A stretch of DNA of 64,000 nucleotides, from positions 62,001 to 126,000 of the forward strand of contig NZ_JAEHFJ010000008.1 in the NCBI RefSeq assembly GCF_016406085.1, in the 5' to 3' direction. The translations under genes were made by a program, and so were the position numbers. The notes below the pieces were generated by a model, which made no database searches, had not been told where the DNA came from, and was given only the letters and a program-made list of their open reading frames with translations. This DNA is from Aureibaculum flavum (GTDB taxonomy: Bacteria; Bacteroidota; Bacteroidia; Flavobacteriales; Flavobacteriaceae). This document shows, in pieces, positions 52,077-62,019 of this stretch. Every line of letters begins with the position of its first letter. Position 1 is the first letter of the stretch.

Positions 52077-55000
52077 CTATTTATTTAGTTCTTTTAATAG
52101 TATTTCAATGGCTTTATCTAATTGAGGCTGCTTACCTTCTAATCTATCTTTAAAGCTTTCAGCGACATAAACATCAGGACTTACACCTTCACTTTCTAAG
52201 TTTTTACCATCGAGGGTATAACATCCCCAAGAAGGTAATCGATAAAAAGAGCCATCAACTAAAGATTTACCTGTGGTAAAAATAATCCATCGATACGTTT
52301 CAGTTCCAACAATGGTACCTAAACCCAACTCTTTGAATCCACTCGCAGTCATCTCAGCATCAGATAATGATTGTTCATTAATTAAAAGAACAATTGGTTT
52401 ATTACCATAATTAAAATTAGACTGACCGGTTAACTTCCCTTCTCTATATTTCCAATTTAAATATTTTTTTTGTTGTAAAAAATTAAGCACACCATCATGT
52501 ACATTTCCACCTGTGTTAAAACGTAAGTCAACTATTAAAGCCTTTTTATCGGCCTCGTTACTTACTAAATTTTCTTTAAATTTTGTCAATTCTCCACCAG
52601 ACATATTTTTCATATGAACATAGGCTATTTTATTATTTGATTTATTATCTACATAGTTTTGATTAAAATCTTGCCATTCATCATAAAGTAAGCTTTTGAT
52701 AGTATTAGTTGATGCAGTATGAATATTTACTTTATGTTCAACACCTTTACGTTTCAATGTTAGCGTAATCTCATTTATAAAAGAGGGAACAGAGAAGTAT
52801 TTTTCTCTATTTTCTGTTTTTAAAATTTTCACTCCATTTACGGCTACCAATTCATCACCCTTTTTTATGTTTTTACCTTTTACATCTGTCGGACTTTCCT
52901 TTACAATCGCATCTACGATAAACGGATCAGTATTATTAAATAAAATTCCGGTTGCTAAAGAACGCGTACCATAATAAACATCTTGTTCATCACCGTGAGA
53001 GTTGAATCCAAAATGTGATGTGTTCAATTCACCCAACATATCATTAAAAATTAAGCTCAAATCATTTCTACTGGTAACATTGGGTAAATATTGAGCATAA
53101 TGGTCGCGTAATTTTTGCCAGTTTTGACCATGGAAATTTTCATCATAGAAATTCTCTTCCATACCCGCCCAAGCTTCATAAAACATTTGGTCAAATTCAT
53201 TTACAAGAGCTTTATTAAATGTGAAATTGGTTTCAATTTCCTTTAACTTATTACCATCAATATCAAGTGTTGCAATAGCTCCATCAAAAAGGATATAATT
53301 GTTTTTAGATGAGGATACAATTTGATAACCATTAATGCCTTTATCACTTACACTTTCGGTTTTGTTTTTTTCAAAAGGTTCTAAAGTAGTTTTCCATAGT
53401 TTGTTTTTACCTTCACTATGATTAGAAATATAATAAATATAGGTTTTATCATCTTTTGTTATTACGGTAATATTTTCTTGCTGACCAAAACTTGGACTAA
53501 TTTGTTTGAGACGTTCCATTGTATTATTTGGGTTAATAGTAACCACTGGTTTTACAACTTTTTCTTCCTCTTTATTTTTGTCTTTTTCCTTTTTTGATTT
53601 AGATTCCTCTTTTTTCTTTTCTTCAAATAATTTTTCAATCTTATCTAATTTAAAAGGGGCTTCATATTTATCTAAAGCCATTTGATAAATTTTAGAATTT
53701 GTAGTGCCCATAGGATAGCCTGGTTGTAGTTTATCAGAAGAAAAGTAGATAAATTTACCATCAGGAGACCAAGTAGGTTCTGATTCAGATACTTTGGTAT
53801 TGGTTAAGTTTGTTGTTTTTTTTGTAGCGATTTCATAAGTAAAAATGTCAGATTCAAAATTGCGATGTGCATTGTAAACTACATACTTATCATCTGGAGA
53901 AAAATAAGGATTACTATTATAAAAACCCCATAATTCATCAGTTACAATGGTGTTTGTTTTAAAAGTAATTAAATCTAAAATCATTATATTATTTCTTCCA
54001 CTGATATAAACACCCTTTGTTCTATCACTATTAAAAGTAAGTTGTCTATTATTTTTATTGTTTTTTGTAATTTGTTTTTTATTGGAATTATCTTCGGCAT
54101 TTATTGAATACCAATTGTAGTACCCTTTTAAGGATTGCGAATAAAGTAACGTTTTATTGTTTTTTAACCATTTTACTTCTTGTACGGCTTCTATCGGGTC
54201 CGTTTTTATTTCTTTTATAAATTTTCCTTTTATATCAGAAATAAATAATCTACCTCTTGAAATAAAGGCTAACTTTTTATCATCTGGTGATACATCAAAA
54301 TAGCTTATTTTACCTTTAGTTTTAAAACTCTGATCTTTATTTAAGGTATTGTTTTTAAAAATTCGAATTATCGGTTTATTCGTTTTACCAGAGGTTACAT
54401 CATATACATAAATTTGATAATCTTTTCTAAAAACAACTTTTTCTCCATTGGCACTCACTTTAGGCCACATTATTGAAGTTTTAAAATTTGTAAGTGATTT
54501 TTTTACGCCATTATTAAATGTGTAAAGATTGTATTCATCATTGGCTTCATCAGATTTAAAATAAAGCGTTCCATTTTTATCGAAAGTGGCTCCAAAATCT
54601 TTACCTCTATATGTTGTATATTTTTTAAATGCCTTGGTTTTTGTATTGTATGATTTTATGTCAGGATTGTAATCTCCTTTATATCTTTTTCTATGTGCAA
54701 ATCGACCACTTTCCCATGATTCGTTAAAATAAATTTCATCATTAATAGGATTTTCAACTACGTTATGTACCGTGTTAAAATAGTTTTCAAATAGTCGTAT
54801 GGGCGTTCCACCATTTTTATGAATACTATAGGTTGTAAAACTATTAAACCTTCCAGAAGTAAAATAAATGGTAGCACTGTCCCAACTCCAAGAAGAAACT
54901 TTATCATCACTTTGATGAAAAGTAAGTTGCGTAATTTCTCCACCTTTTAAAGGAATAATGTATACATCTGCATTCCCAAATTGGGTACTAGAAAATGCTA

Positions 55001-55241
55001 ACCATTTTCCGTCAGGAGATACGCTAGGATTGGTTTCTTCGCCTTCCATTGCCGTAAGTCTTTGAGCATTTCCTCCAGAAGTTGGTACTTTCCATAAATC
55101 ACTATCCATACTGAAGATAATTGATTCGGCATCTGGTGTGAATGTTGGATCAAGTGTAAAAAAAGTATCGGTATCTTGAGCGGAGGTAAGATGGACTATT
55201 GAAAAAGCAATAGTCATTAACAGGAATTTATAGAACTTCAT
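52077..55241 (-). CDS. Secreted tricorn-protease-like S41 peptidase
   Basis: 1054 aa from the ATG at 55239-55241, which gives MKFYKFLLMTIAFSIVHLTSAQ, a clear signal peptide; the longer reading adds 12 unhelpful residues. The N-terminal half consists of WD40/PD40-type beta-propeller repeats (SPDGKWLAFSS, SPDDKKLAF, SPDGKFIYFSS). A Lys/Glu-rich linker near residue 550 precedes a helical S41 N-terminal domain (FDQMFYEAWAGMEENFYD), a PDZ-like domain (GDELVAVNGVKI) and the peptidase, with catalytic Ser in NEQSLSDAEM. Tricorn cuts short peptides from the proteasome; secreted Bacteroidota homologues probably degrade imported or periplasmic peptides. Confidence 0.92.
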   Translation of the reverse strand: MKFYKFLLMTIAFSIVHLTSAQDTDTFFTLDPTFTPDAESIIFSMDSDLWKVPTSGGNAQRLTAMEGEETNPSVSPDGKWLAFSSTQFGNADVYIIPLKGGEITQLTFHQSDDKVSSWSWDSATIYFTSGRFNSFTTYSIHKNGGTPIRLFENYFNTVHNVVENPINDEIYFNESWESGRFAHRKRYKGDYNPDIKSYNTKTKAFKKYTTYRGKDFGATFDKNGTLYFKSDEANDEYNLYTFNNGVKKSLTNFKTSIMWPKVSANGEKVVFRKDYQIYVYDVTSGKTNKPIIRIFKNNTLNKDQSFKTKGKISYFDVSPDDKKLAFISRGRLFISDIKGKFIKEIKTDPIEAVQEVKWLKNNKTLLYSQSLKGYYNWYSINAEDNSNKKQITKNNKNNRQLTFNSDRTKGVYISGRNNIMILDLITFKTNTIVTDELWGFYNSNPYFSPDDKYVVYNAHRNFESDIFTYEIATKKTTNLTNTKVSESEPTWSPDGKFIYFSSDKLQPGYPMGTTNSKIYQMALDKYEAPFKLDKIEKLFEEKKKEESKSKKEKDKNKEEEKVVKPVVTINPNNTMERLKQISPSFGQQENITVITKDDKTYIYYISNHSEGKNKLWKTTLEPFEKNKTESVSDKGINGYQIVSSSKNNYILFDGAIATLDIDGNKLKEIETNFTFNKALVNEFDQMFYEAWAGMEENFYDENFHGQNWQKLRDHYAQYLPNVTSRNDLSLIFNDMLGELNTSHFGFNSHGDEQDVYYGTRSLATGILFNNTDPFIVDAIVKESPTDVKGKNIKKGDELVAVNGVKILKTENREKYFSVPSFINEITLTLKRKGVEHKVNIHTASTNTIKSLLYDEWQDFNQNYVDNKSNNKIAYVHMKNMSGGELTKFKENLVSNEADKKALIVDLRFNTGGNVHDGVLNFLQQKKYLNWKYREGKLTGQSNFNYGNKPIVLLINEQSLSDAEMTASGFKELGLGTIVGTETYRWIIFTTGKSLVDGSFYRLPSWGCYTLDGKNLESEGVSPDVYVAESFKDRLEGKQPQLDKAIEILLKELNK

Positions 55242-55365
55242 AATAATAAGGTTTGGTTTAAACCTTAAAATTACCAAATTTTATTAGAAACAAGATTAAT
55301 TGCAGAAAAACGTATGGTTAAAATTATCTAGATCAATAATTTAACCTTTAAAATAAGAAACAAAA

Positions 55366-56187
55366 CTATTTAATAATTTTAAAAGTCCCATTTTTATCAC
55401 CAACTTCTACTTGAATTAAATAGACACCATCGGGCAAATTATCCATGTACAATTTAGATTCAGCAGCAACAGGTTTTTTTGACATTACTTTTTGGCCAAT
55501 CGTATTGTAGACATTAACTATAGCAATGTTTTCATTTGCTCTTAAGGTTAATACATCATCCGTTACTGGATTAGGAGAATAATTAAATCCTACAGAAACT
55601 AAATCTTCAATACTCGCAGTTGTTGTGTTCAGTAAGGTATAGTGATCAATACCTACACCCCAAGTATAGGTGTTTTCATCATCATAAATAAATTTGACTT
55701 TAAAAGCATTATTAATATATGCGGTTACATCAATGGAAACACTTTGATTAGATCCAGTATTAGGAGCTGTATCATCGCCATTTACAAAGAGAACATTTTG
55801 CCATACTGTACCATCCCAAACATCAACCATAAAATTACCACTATTACTAAATGTCTGATGATTATAAACAAGCTCTATAGCAGCAGTAGAAACACTTGCA
55901 GCTATTAAATCTACTGTTGGACCTTCAAGTTCTACATAATTATTTACAAAACTATCACAGCTGTTGTCATTAAAAATCACCCCACCCGTAGAGAAACTTG
56001 CAGGTGTTGTATAGCCACTACCAATGAGAGAACCTGTATATCCAAACTGCCAAGTGCAGCCTGTAGGACCAGAAGTTGCAGACCAACCCTCAGGAATTAC
56101 TGACGCATCAAAATTCTCCTCTTGAATTTGAGCGTTGCTTATCCAAGCGATACAGCATAACATACACAGTAAAATTACTTTTCTCAT
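55366..56187 (-). CDS. T9SS cargo protein with concanavalin-like domain and type A sorting signal
   Basis: 273 aa from the ATG at 56185-56187 (MRKVILLCMLCCIAWISNAQ, signal peptide). The mature N-terminal part (about 22-195) is a choice-of-anchor J/MAM-like beta-sandwich: ENFDASVIPEGWSATSG, TPASFSTGGVIFNDNSC and GVGIDHYTLLN. The last 75 residues are a type IX secretion C-terminal domain: FNYSPNPVTDDVLTL, IVNVYNTIGQKV and DNLPDGVYLIQVEVG. It should be exported through the outer membrane and attached to the surface. Ligand unknown. Confidence 0.88.
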   Translation of the reverse strand: MRKVILLCMLCCIAWISNAQIQEENFDASVIPEGWSATSGPTGCTWQFGYTGSLIGSGYTTPASFSTGGVIFNDNSCDSFVNNYVELEGPTVDLIAASVSTAAIELVYNHQTFSNSGNFMVDVWDGTVWQNVLFVNGDDTAPNTGSNQSVSIDVTAYINNAFKVKFIYDDENTYTWGVGIDHYTLLNTTTASIEDLVSVGFNYSPNPVTDDVLTLRANENIAIVNVYNTIGQKVMSKKPVAAESKLYMDNLPDGVYLIQVEVGDKNGTFKIIK

Positions 56188-56423
56188 AGAATTGAATTTT
56201 AATTCCACTATAATTATTCGAATTCTACTTGATATATGTTTTTAAGTAGTAATTTTTTTCCATACTTTTTTGTTTATGATAAGCTCGTTATTAAACAGCA
56301 TTCATCATTTATTATAAACAATCTAAGTTAGAGGTAAATAGTATAACGTAAAAAGTGTTAAAATATTTTAGAAAAAGTGTACTATAAAATAAACGTCAAA
56401 AATGTACGGAAACTATTAGAAAC

Positions 56424-56442
56424 ACTAATGCTCAGCATTAGT
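56424..56442 (-). terminator. Possible aroC terminator hairpin
   Basis: ACTAATGC and GCATTAGT are perfectly complementary around a TCA loop, 32 bp after the aroC stop on the minus strand. The following U tract is short, so termination is uncertain. Confidence 0.4.
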
Positions 56443-56473
56443 ACAATAGCCCATGATATTACGGAATTAAAAA

Positions 56474-57535
56474 CTAAATTTTACTTGAATTATCTAACAA
56501 ATAAAAATCCATCAAAACCATAGCCGTTAAAGCTTCTACAATAGGTACAGCTCTGGGTACAACACAAGGATCATGTCTTCCTTTACCTTGCACATTTACG
56601 GCATTGCCATCAGCGTCTATGGTATCATATTTTTGAAGTAATGTGGCTACCGGTTTAAATGCGACGTTAAAATAAACATCCATTCCATTAGAAATACCAC
56701 CTTGAATACCACCAGATAAATTTGTTTTAGTAGAACCATCCTCATTAAAAGCATCATTATGTTCAGATCCTTTTAGTTTTGTGCCTTCAAAACCACTACC
56801 ATATTCAAACCCTTTTACAGCGTTTATGGTAAGCATGGCTTGACCTAATCTGGCATGTAATTTATCAAAAATGGGTTCGCCAAAACCTAAGGGTACATTT
56901 TTAGCTACACACGTAATGGTTCCACCAATGGTATCACCTTGTTTTTTAATAGCTTTAATATGATCTATCATTTTTGTTGCAGTTTCTGAATCAGGACAAC
57001 GTACAGCATTTGATTCTGTTTGCGATAAATCTAATTCTTGATAGGATTTATCTAAAGTAATAGCTCCTACAGAATTGGTAAACGCATTAATTTTTATGTC
57101 TTTGAGTATTTGTTTGGCGATGGCACCTGCAACAATCCAATTGGCAGTTTCACGAGCAGATGAGCGTCCTCCACCTCTAAAATCTCTTAAACCATATTTC
57201 TTAGTATAGGTATAATCGGCGTGAGAAGGTCTAAACGTATTTTTAATATCTGAGTAATCTTGCGATTTTTGGTTGGTATTTTTAATTATAAAACCAATAG
57301 ATGTACCCGTAGTTTGACCATCAAATATACCCGATAAAAACTCAACAGTGTCAGGTTCTTTACGTTGGGTAACAATAGCAGATTGCCCAGGTTTACGTCG
57401 ATCTAATTCATTTTGAATCGCTTTAAAATCTAATGTGATACCAGCGGGACAGCCATCTATAACACCACCAATAGCGGCTCCATGTGATTCTCCAAACGTA
57501 GTCAGTTTAAATAATTTTCCTATACTGTTGCTCAT
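56474..57535 (-). CDS. aroC: Chorismate synthase
   Basis: 353 aa. It converts EPSP to chorismate with reduced FMN, the last step of the shikimate pathway. Signatures are [19 protein letters not shown] at the start, [17 protein letters not shown], and [20 protein letters not shown], then [26 protein letters not shown] and [18 protein letters not shown] close the active site. All are present and length is normal. It is transcribed alone. Confidence 0.97.
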   Translation of the reverse strand: MSNSIGKLFKLTTFGESHGAAIGGVIDGCPAGITLDFKAIQNELDRRKPGQSAIVTQRKEPDTVEFLSGIFDGQTTGTSIGFIIKNTNQKSQDYSDIKNTFRPSHADYTYTKKYGLRDFRGGGRSSARETANWIVAGAIAKQILKDIKINAFTNSVGAITLDKSYQELDLSQTESNAVRCPDSETATKMIDHIKAIKKQGDTIGGTITCVAKNVPLGFGEPIFDKLHARLGQAMLTINAVKGFEYGSGFEGTKLKGSEHNDAFNEDGSTKTNLSGGIQGGISNGMDVYFNVAFKPVATLLQKYDTIDADGNAVNVQGKGRHDPCVVPRAVPIVEALTAMVLMDFYLLDNSSKI

Positions 57536-57553
57536 TTACTAAAAATTGAAAAG

Positions 57554-57561
57554 CAAAGGTA
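57554..57561 (-). promoter_or_regulatory. Candidate -7 box for aroC
   Basis: The minus strand reads TACCTTTG, a full TAnnTTTG match, 18 bp before the start at 57535. Confidence 0.45.
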
Positions 57562-57774
57562 AAATAATAATTCTATACTATAAGCTTAGGTTCAATATAA
57601 CTTTTCTATCGTATTGTTATCTTTTTAAGGATTTGAATATTGAATATTCATTTTTATATTGATAAAACATTATAAATAACTCACCCTTTTAGCGGCTTTA
57701 AAATAGAATTCACCTGTGTCGCATCATTTATCATTTCATTCTGTTTATTATGCCAATTTGTAAAACGCAATCAT

Positions 57775-57806
57775 TTTCATAAAATGACCTACGTCATTTT
57801 ATGAAA
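57775..57806 (+). promoter_or_regulatory. Palindromic operator TGAC-CTAC-GTCA with extended arms
   Basis: TTTCATAAAATGAC and GTCATTTTATGAAA are perfectly complementary around CTAC. The core ATGAC-N4-GTCAT has the 5-4-5 layout of CRP/FNR-family sites. A TAnnTTTG-like box (TAATTTTA) starts at 57820, 29.5 bp from its centre, which places the site near -41.5 of the predicted RNA start. Similar cores occur at 58470 and 62449. Confidence 0.6.
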
Positions 57807-57819
57807 TATTAAGAAGACA

Positions 57820-57827
57820 TAATTTTA
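57820..57827 (+). promoter_or_regulatory. Weak -7 box downstream of the palindrome
   Basis: TAATTTTA differs from TAnnTTTG only in the last base. A weak core box is expected for an activator-dependent promoter. The leader to 57969 would be about 137 bases. Confidence 0.4.
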
Positions 57828-57968
57828 TATTAAAATAAAACAACATTAAAAGTCAGATTTTAAAGCGTCTATAATTTTTATTAGAACGGATTTATAGCAT
57901 CAAAGTTTAGTAATTGAAGAGAGTATACAGTAACGTTAAGAATTAAATGAACCCATAAAAAATTTATT

Positions 57969-58439
57969 ATGAATAATTTTAGATACAGACCAAAAGACAA
58001 TTTTATTCAAGAGGCAGATTGGAAACAACTTTTTGTTCTTACAGAACACTGGAAATCTGACCTTTTATTTTTTGCAGATGATATAAAATTTCTACACGAT
58101 TTAATTGATAAATATTTTCTATGGATAGCAAGAAAAGAACATATAGATAAGGTACAAGAGATAGAAATTAACTTGTTAAATGTAGATAGACAAAATTCTT
58201 TATTATTAAAGAAAACGAATAAACATCTAGAACATTTGGAAGCTTTAATTGATGATCCATTTAAATACGATGCTTATGAATTTAGAAATGAACATGAGCA
58301 ACTCGAAGATGATTTATCTGATTTCTTAAAATCTTTTAGAAAAAATAGAAAGGAAGTTTTCAGTATTACAGAATTTATAATTGATAAAGAAGAATTGGTA
58401 AGGCATCTAGACTTTAGTAAAATTAAAAATTATGCATAA
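57969..58439 (+). CDS. Helical protein of unknown function
   Basis: 156 aa, no signal peptide, predicted almost entirely alpha-helical with a possible coiled coil (about 85-130: EINLLNVDRQNSLLLKKTNK). Many acidic residues (EQLEDDLSDFLKS). It begins NNFRYRPKDNFIQEADWKQL. I recognise no family. It is the first gene of the plus-strand cluster that runs to the window end and is preceded by a long leader with a CRP/FNR-like palindrome. Confidence 0.72.
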   Translation: MNNFRYRPKDNFIQEADWKQLFVLTEHWKSDLLFFADDIKFLHDLIDKYFLWIARKEHIDKVQEIEINLLNVDRQNSLLLKKTNKHLEHLEALIDDPFKYDAYEFRNEHEQLEDDLSDFLKSFRKNRKEVFSITEFIIDKEELVRHLDFSKIKNYA

Positions 58440-58469
58440 TGTAGTTGATTTTGCATCAATAGGTAACAT

Positions 58470-58481
58470 TGACCTGTGCCA
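58470..58481 (+). promoter_or_regulatory. Near-palindromic site TGAC-CTGT-GCCA ahead of the exporter operon
   Basis: It differs by one base from TGAC-N4-GTCA. Its centre is 56 bp before the ATG at 58532. A weak box TGATTTTA begins 28.5 bp from the centre at 58504. It is less convincing than the two perfect sites nearby. Confidence 0.4.
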
Positions 58482-58531
58482 TTCTAATTAGAATTCATAG
58501 ATATGATTTTACAATTCAAAATTGATAGGAG

Positions 58532-59752
58532 ATGAAAAAATACAGATGGTTAATAGTTACGATAGTTGTTGTTATTGCGGCAATAGGTTATTTTTATGTA
58601 AGACCTAAAATTGAGTCAAAAAAAGTGGATTATACGTCTACTGTTTTTCAAAAAGGTGATATTGAGTCTGATGTGTCTAGCACAGGAACATTAGAAGCCA
58701 TTAATACTGTAGATGTAGGTACACAAATATCAGGTACTATTTCTAAAATATATGTTGATTACAATGATCGGGTAAAGGCGGGGCAATTATTAGCTACGAT
58801 GGACATGAAAATGCTAAGCACTGCATTAGAATCTGCTCAAGCCAATTTAGCCGTGAGTCAAGCACAATTGAATCAGGTTGAAGATGATTATAATAGAAAT
58901 AAAGTGCTATTTGAAAAAGATGTTATATCTGAAAAGGAATTTAATACTTCAAAGTATAGTTATGAGCAGGCTGTTAGTTACAAAAAAGCATCTCAAGCTG
59001 CACTTACAAATGCACAAGTTAATATGGGATATGCAAAAATATTATCACCTATTAATGGTGTAGTTATTGAAAAAGCGGTAGATGAAGGACAGACTGTTGC
59101 TGCAAGTTTTTCTACACCAACAATGTTCATTATAGCGGAAGACTTGTCTAAAATGCAAATTTTGGCAGATGTTGATGAAAGTGACATTGGTTATGTAAAA
59201 GATAGTATGGACGTACGTTTTACCATACAAACTTATCCAGATAAAAAGTTTTTTGGTAAGGTAAGTCAGGTTCGATTACAGCCTACAGAAATAAATAATG
59301 TAGTTAATTATCAGGTGGTTATTGATATAGAAAATAAGGGAGGGTTATTAATACCTGGTATGACTACAAACATAGAGTTTATTACAGCTAAAGCAAATGA
59401 TGTATGGCTTATAAATAATTCTGCTTTACGCTTTAGACCCACCGAAGCAATGCTAAAAGAAGTTAAACCTATATTAGAAGATAAGGCAAAAACAATTTTA
59501 TCTGATTCTCTACAAGTAGTGTTTAAAAATGCAATTAACAATGAAGAGTTGTTTACGCCAACAAATTTCAAGAAAAATTTACCCGCCAATATTAATGGTT
59601 TCTTTTATAAGAATGAAAATGGAAAACTAGATTTCAAATTTATAGAAACAGGTATTACATCTGGGTTACAGTCTGAAGTTAAAAAATTTCTAGATGGATC
59701 GGAAATAAATGAAAGTATAAAGGCTATTAACGGTATAAAATCTAAAAAATAG
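58532..59752 (+). CDS. Periplasmic adaptor protein (HlyD/MacA-like) of a tripartite exporter
   Basis: 406 aa. An N-terminal transmembrane helix (WLIVTIVVVIAAIGYFYV) anchors it in the inner membrane. The lipoyl half-motif STGTLEAINTVDVGTQISGT (about 50-70), an alpha-hairpin (about 90-165) that would contact an outer-membrane channel, and the second half ILSPINGVVIEKAVDEGQTV follow in the normal order. An ATPase and a permease gene come next, giving a MacA-MacB-type pump. The C-terminus carries an extra segment of about 80 residues. No TolC gene is in this stretch. Substrate unknown. Confidence 0.9.
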   Translation: MKKYRWLIVTIVVVIAAIGYFYVRPKIESKKVDYTSTVFQKGDIESDVSSTGTLEAINTVDVGTQISGTISKIYVDYNDRVKAGQLLATMDMKMLSTALESAQANLAVSQAQLNQVEDDYNRNKVLFEKDVISEKEFNTSKYSYEQAVSYKKASQAALTNAQVNMGYAKILSPINGVVIEKAVDEGQTVAASFSTPTMFIIAEDLSKMQILADVDESDIGYVKDSMDVRFTIQTYPDKKFFGKVSQVRLQPTEINNVVNYQVVIDIENKGGLLIPGMTTNIEFITAKANDVWLINNSALRFRPTEAMLKEVKPILEDKAKTILSDSLQVVFKNAINNEELFTPTNFKKNLPANINGFFYKNENGKLDFKFIETGITSGLQSEVKKFLDGSEINESIKAINGIKSKK

Positions 59753-59758
59753 AAAAAG

Positions 59759-60511
59759 ATGCCTGCAAAAAAAGTCATAGAAACCAAAAAGCTAAACCGT
59801 ATTTTTAAAAATGGTGAAATCGAGGTGCATGCCCTAACGGACATTGATATGATTATTGAAGAAGGTGAATTTGTAGCCATTATGGGGGCATCTGGTTCTG
59901 GAAAGTCAACCTTACTACATATTATTGGCTGTTTAGATAGAGCGACCTCAGGAGAATATGATTTAGACGGAGTGCAAGTAAATAAATTAGGTAAAAATCA
60001 GTTGGCAGATGTTCGAAATCAAAAAATAGGGTTCATTTTTCAAAGTTATAATTTATTAGCTAGAACTACAGCATTGGAAAATGTTGAATTGCCTCTTATT
60101 TATGATAGAACGGGGCAATTTCCGAACTCAAAAGAGTTGGCTCAAAAAGCCCTTGAACAAGTGGGTTTGGCAGATCGTATTTACCATAAAACGAATGAAC
60201 TTTCAGGTGGACAACAACAGCGTGTCGCTATTGCTAGGGCATTGGTTAACAATCCCGCTCTTATTTTGGCGGATGAACCTACGGGTAATTTAGATAGTAA
60301 AGCCAGTATTGATATTGCCGATCTTTTTGTTCAATTGAATAACGAAGGAAAGACGATTGTAATGATTACGCACGAACCAGAAATTGCACAATTTGCGAAA
60401 CGCATGATTTATTTAAGAGATGGGCAAATTATTTCTGATAAAATGATAGAAAAAAGAAGTACCAAAGCATTTGCACTCAAAGAATTAGAAAAACCAGTTG
60501 AAACACCTTAA
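59759..60511 (+). CDS. ABC transporter ATP-binding protein (MacB/LolD type)
   Basis: 250 aa. Walker [11 protein letters not shown]-loop region [12 protein letters not shown], signature [15 protein letters not shown], Walker [14 protein letters not shown] and the H-loop MITHEP are all present. The EKNVELPL-like [12 protein letters not shown] and the position of the Q-loop are typical of the MacB/LolD/FtsE group. It starts 6 bp after the adaptor gene; the permease gene begins about 10 bp after its stop. In E. coli MacB this domain and the permease are one chain; here they are split. Confidence 0.94.
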   Translation: MPAKKVIETKKLNRIFKNGEIEVHALTDIDMIIEEGEFVAIMGASGSGKSTLLHIIGCLDRATSGEYDLDGVQVNKLGKNQLADVRNQKIGFIFQSYNLLARTTALENVELPLIYDRTGQFPNSKELAQKALEQVGLADRIYHKTNELSGGQQQRVAIARALVNNPALILADEPTGNLDSKASIDIADLFVQLNNEGKTIVMITHEPEIAQFAKRMIYLRDGQIISDKMIEKRSTKAFALKELEKPVETP

Positions 60512-60521
60512 AAGAATACTT

Positions 60522-61736
60522 ATGAAAAGGTTTTTGAAAATATTTAAAGTTGCTTTTATATCTATCTATAAGAATAGGACGCGGAGTTTATTAACAATGC
60601 TAGGTATTATTATTGGAGTTGGAGCTGTTATTATGACCATATCAGCAGGTGAAGGAGCAACATTGGAGGTGGAAAACCAAATATCAGGGTTAGGTACCAA
60701 TCTATTGATGATACAAACCAAGTCAGAACATAAGGCCGGTATAAATGTTAGAATGGGACGTCCCATTAATGAAAAAGATTTTGATATACTTAAAAAAAAT
60801 TCAGTTTGGATGCCCCAATTATCTCCTTTAGTAGCTATTGGAGCACAAGCTATCGGACCAAGCGGTTATAAATCGACTATGGTCTATGGTGTTTCTTACG
60901 ATTATTTTTATATCACTAGTAGAGCATTACAAACCGGTAGTTTTTTTACCGAAGATGATGTGCGAACAGCAAAAAAATATTGTGTTATTGGCCAAACCAT
61001 ACGTGAAGAACTTTTTCCAGGGGAAGACCCAATCGGTCATCAAATACGTATAGATAAAGTGCCTTTTACTGTACTCGGTCTTTTAACTGAAGAAGGTTCA
61101 GGTGGTATGCAGGATATGGATGATATAATATTGGCCCCTTATACAACAATTCAAAATAGGCTGTATGGTCATCAAAATGGTTATACTATGATTATGGCAA
61201 GTGCGTTAAGCGAAGATCATATTGCTGATGCTGAAATGGAAGCTTCTGAACTTTTAAGAGAGTCTCATAAAATAATGGATGGAGATGAAGATGATTTTGA
61301 AATTATGACGCAAATTGAACTGCAGGAAATTACGGGGAATGTTACAGGAATCTTAACCATTCTGTTAGGTGCCGTAGCTAGTATTTCATTAATTGTTGGA
61401 GGTATAGGTATCATGAATATAATGTTGGTTTCGGTTACTGAGCGAACACGTGAAATAGGTACTAGACTAGCAATTGGTGCAAGAGAAAGCGATATTTTAA
61501 CGCAGTTTTTAATAGAAGCTATAGTGCTAAGCTTAGTGGGTGGTATTTTAGGAATAGTATTTGGAATTTTAGGAAATCAAATTATTTATAAAGTGACTGG
61601 GTTTTTTATTCCCACTGTTGGGTATTCCATACTCATTGGGTTTGGATTTTCAGCACTTGTTGGTGTGGCTTTTGGATATTTTCCAGCACGAAAAGCAGCA
61701 AAATTGAATCCGATAGATGCATTACGATATGAATAG
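60522..61736 (+). CDS. ABC transporter permease (MacB/FtsX type)
   Basis: 404 aa from the ATG at 60522; an upstream TTG (60498) overlapping the ATPase gene is possible but unneeded. One N-terminal transmembrane helix (SLLTMLGIIIGVGAVIMTIS) is followed by a large periplasmic MacB-core domain (about 45-275) and three C-terminal helices, with VTERTREIGTRLAIGAREsd-like VTERTREIGTRLAIGARESD between the first and second and PARKAAKLNPIDALRYE at the end, both FtsX-family marks. With its neighbours it should export or extract a substrate from the periplasmic side. Confidence 0.93.
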   Translation: MKRFLKIFKVAFISIYKNRTRSLLTMLGIIIGVGAVIMTISAGEGATLEVENQISGLGTNLLMIQTKSEHKAGINVRMGRPINEKDFDILKKNSVWMPQLSPLVAIGAQAIGPSGYKSTMVYGVSYDYFYITSRALQTGSFFTEDDVRTAKKYCVIGQTIREELFPGEDPIGHQIRIDKVPFTVLGLLTEEGSGGMQDMDDIILAPYTTIQNRLYGHQNGYTMIMASALSEDHIADAEMEASELLRESHKIMDGDEDDFEIMTQIELQEITGNVTGILTILLGAVASISLIVGGIGIMNIMLVSVTERTREIGTRLAIGARESDILTQFLIEAIVLSLVGGILGIVFGILGNQIIYKVTGFFIPTVGYSILIGFGFSALVGVAFGYFPARKAAKLNPIDALRYE

Positions 61737-61775
61737 AAAGTAACATAAAAGTAAGACAAATAAAAATATAAAATT

Positions 61776-61994
61776 ATGAAAGATCTACATACCATACTTA
61801 AGGAAATTACAAAACTAACCTTGAATATTGAAATGAATTATCCTGAGCTTTATCGCTCATTAGATGAAAACCCGATGACATTACCTGTAACGAGTCATCC
61901 TCATATAGATAAAAAGGTAATGCAGGAATATTTAGAAGGCTTAAAGGAGTTGTTGGAGCGGTATGTAGCGGAAGAGAATACTAAAAACAAATGA
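61776..61994 (+). CDS. Small protein of unknown function
   Basis: 72 aa, cytoplasmic, predicted helical: MKDLHTILKEITKLTLNIEM, then a Pro-containing turn (NPMTLPVTSHPHIDKKVMQE) and a Leu/Glu-rich helix (YLEGLKELLERYVAEE). It starts 39 bp after the permease and 25 bp before the ArsC-like gene, so it is part of the operon. Homologues I recall in Flavobacteria sit in similar clusters. Function unknown. Confidence 0.75.
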   Translation: MKDLHTILKEITKLTLNIEMNYPELYRSLDENPMTLPVTSHPHIDKKVMQEYLEGLKELLERYVAEENTKNK

Positions 61995-62019
61995 AAAATC
62001 AACTTTTAAAATCTACATT

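Larger units (their letters stand above)
57536..57968. other. 433-bp intergenic region with regulatory palindrome
   Basis: It separates the divergent aroC and 57969 genes. The aroC side has a TACCTTTG box (57554-57561). The middle has a perfect 14-bp-arm inverted repeat (57775-57806) and a weak -7 box 13 bp after it. I see no gene, tRNA or other structure in the remainder. Confidence 0.6.
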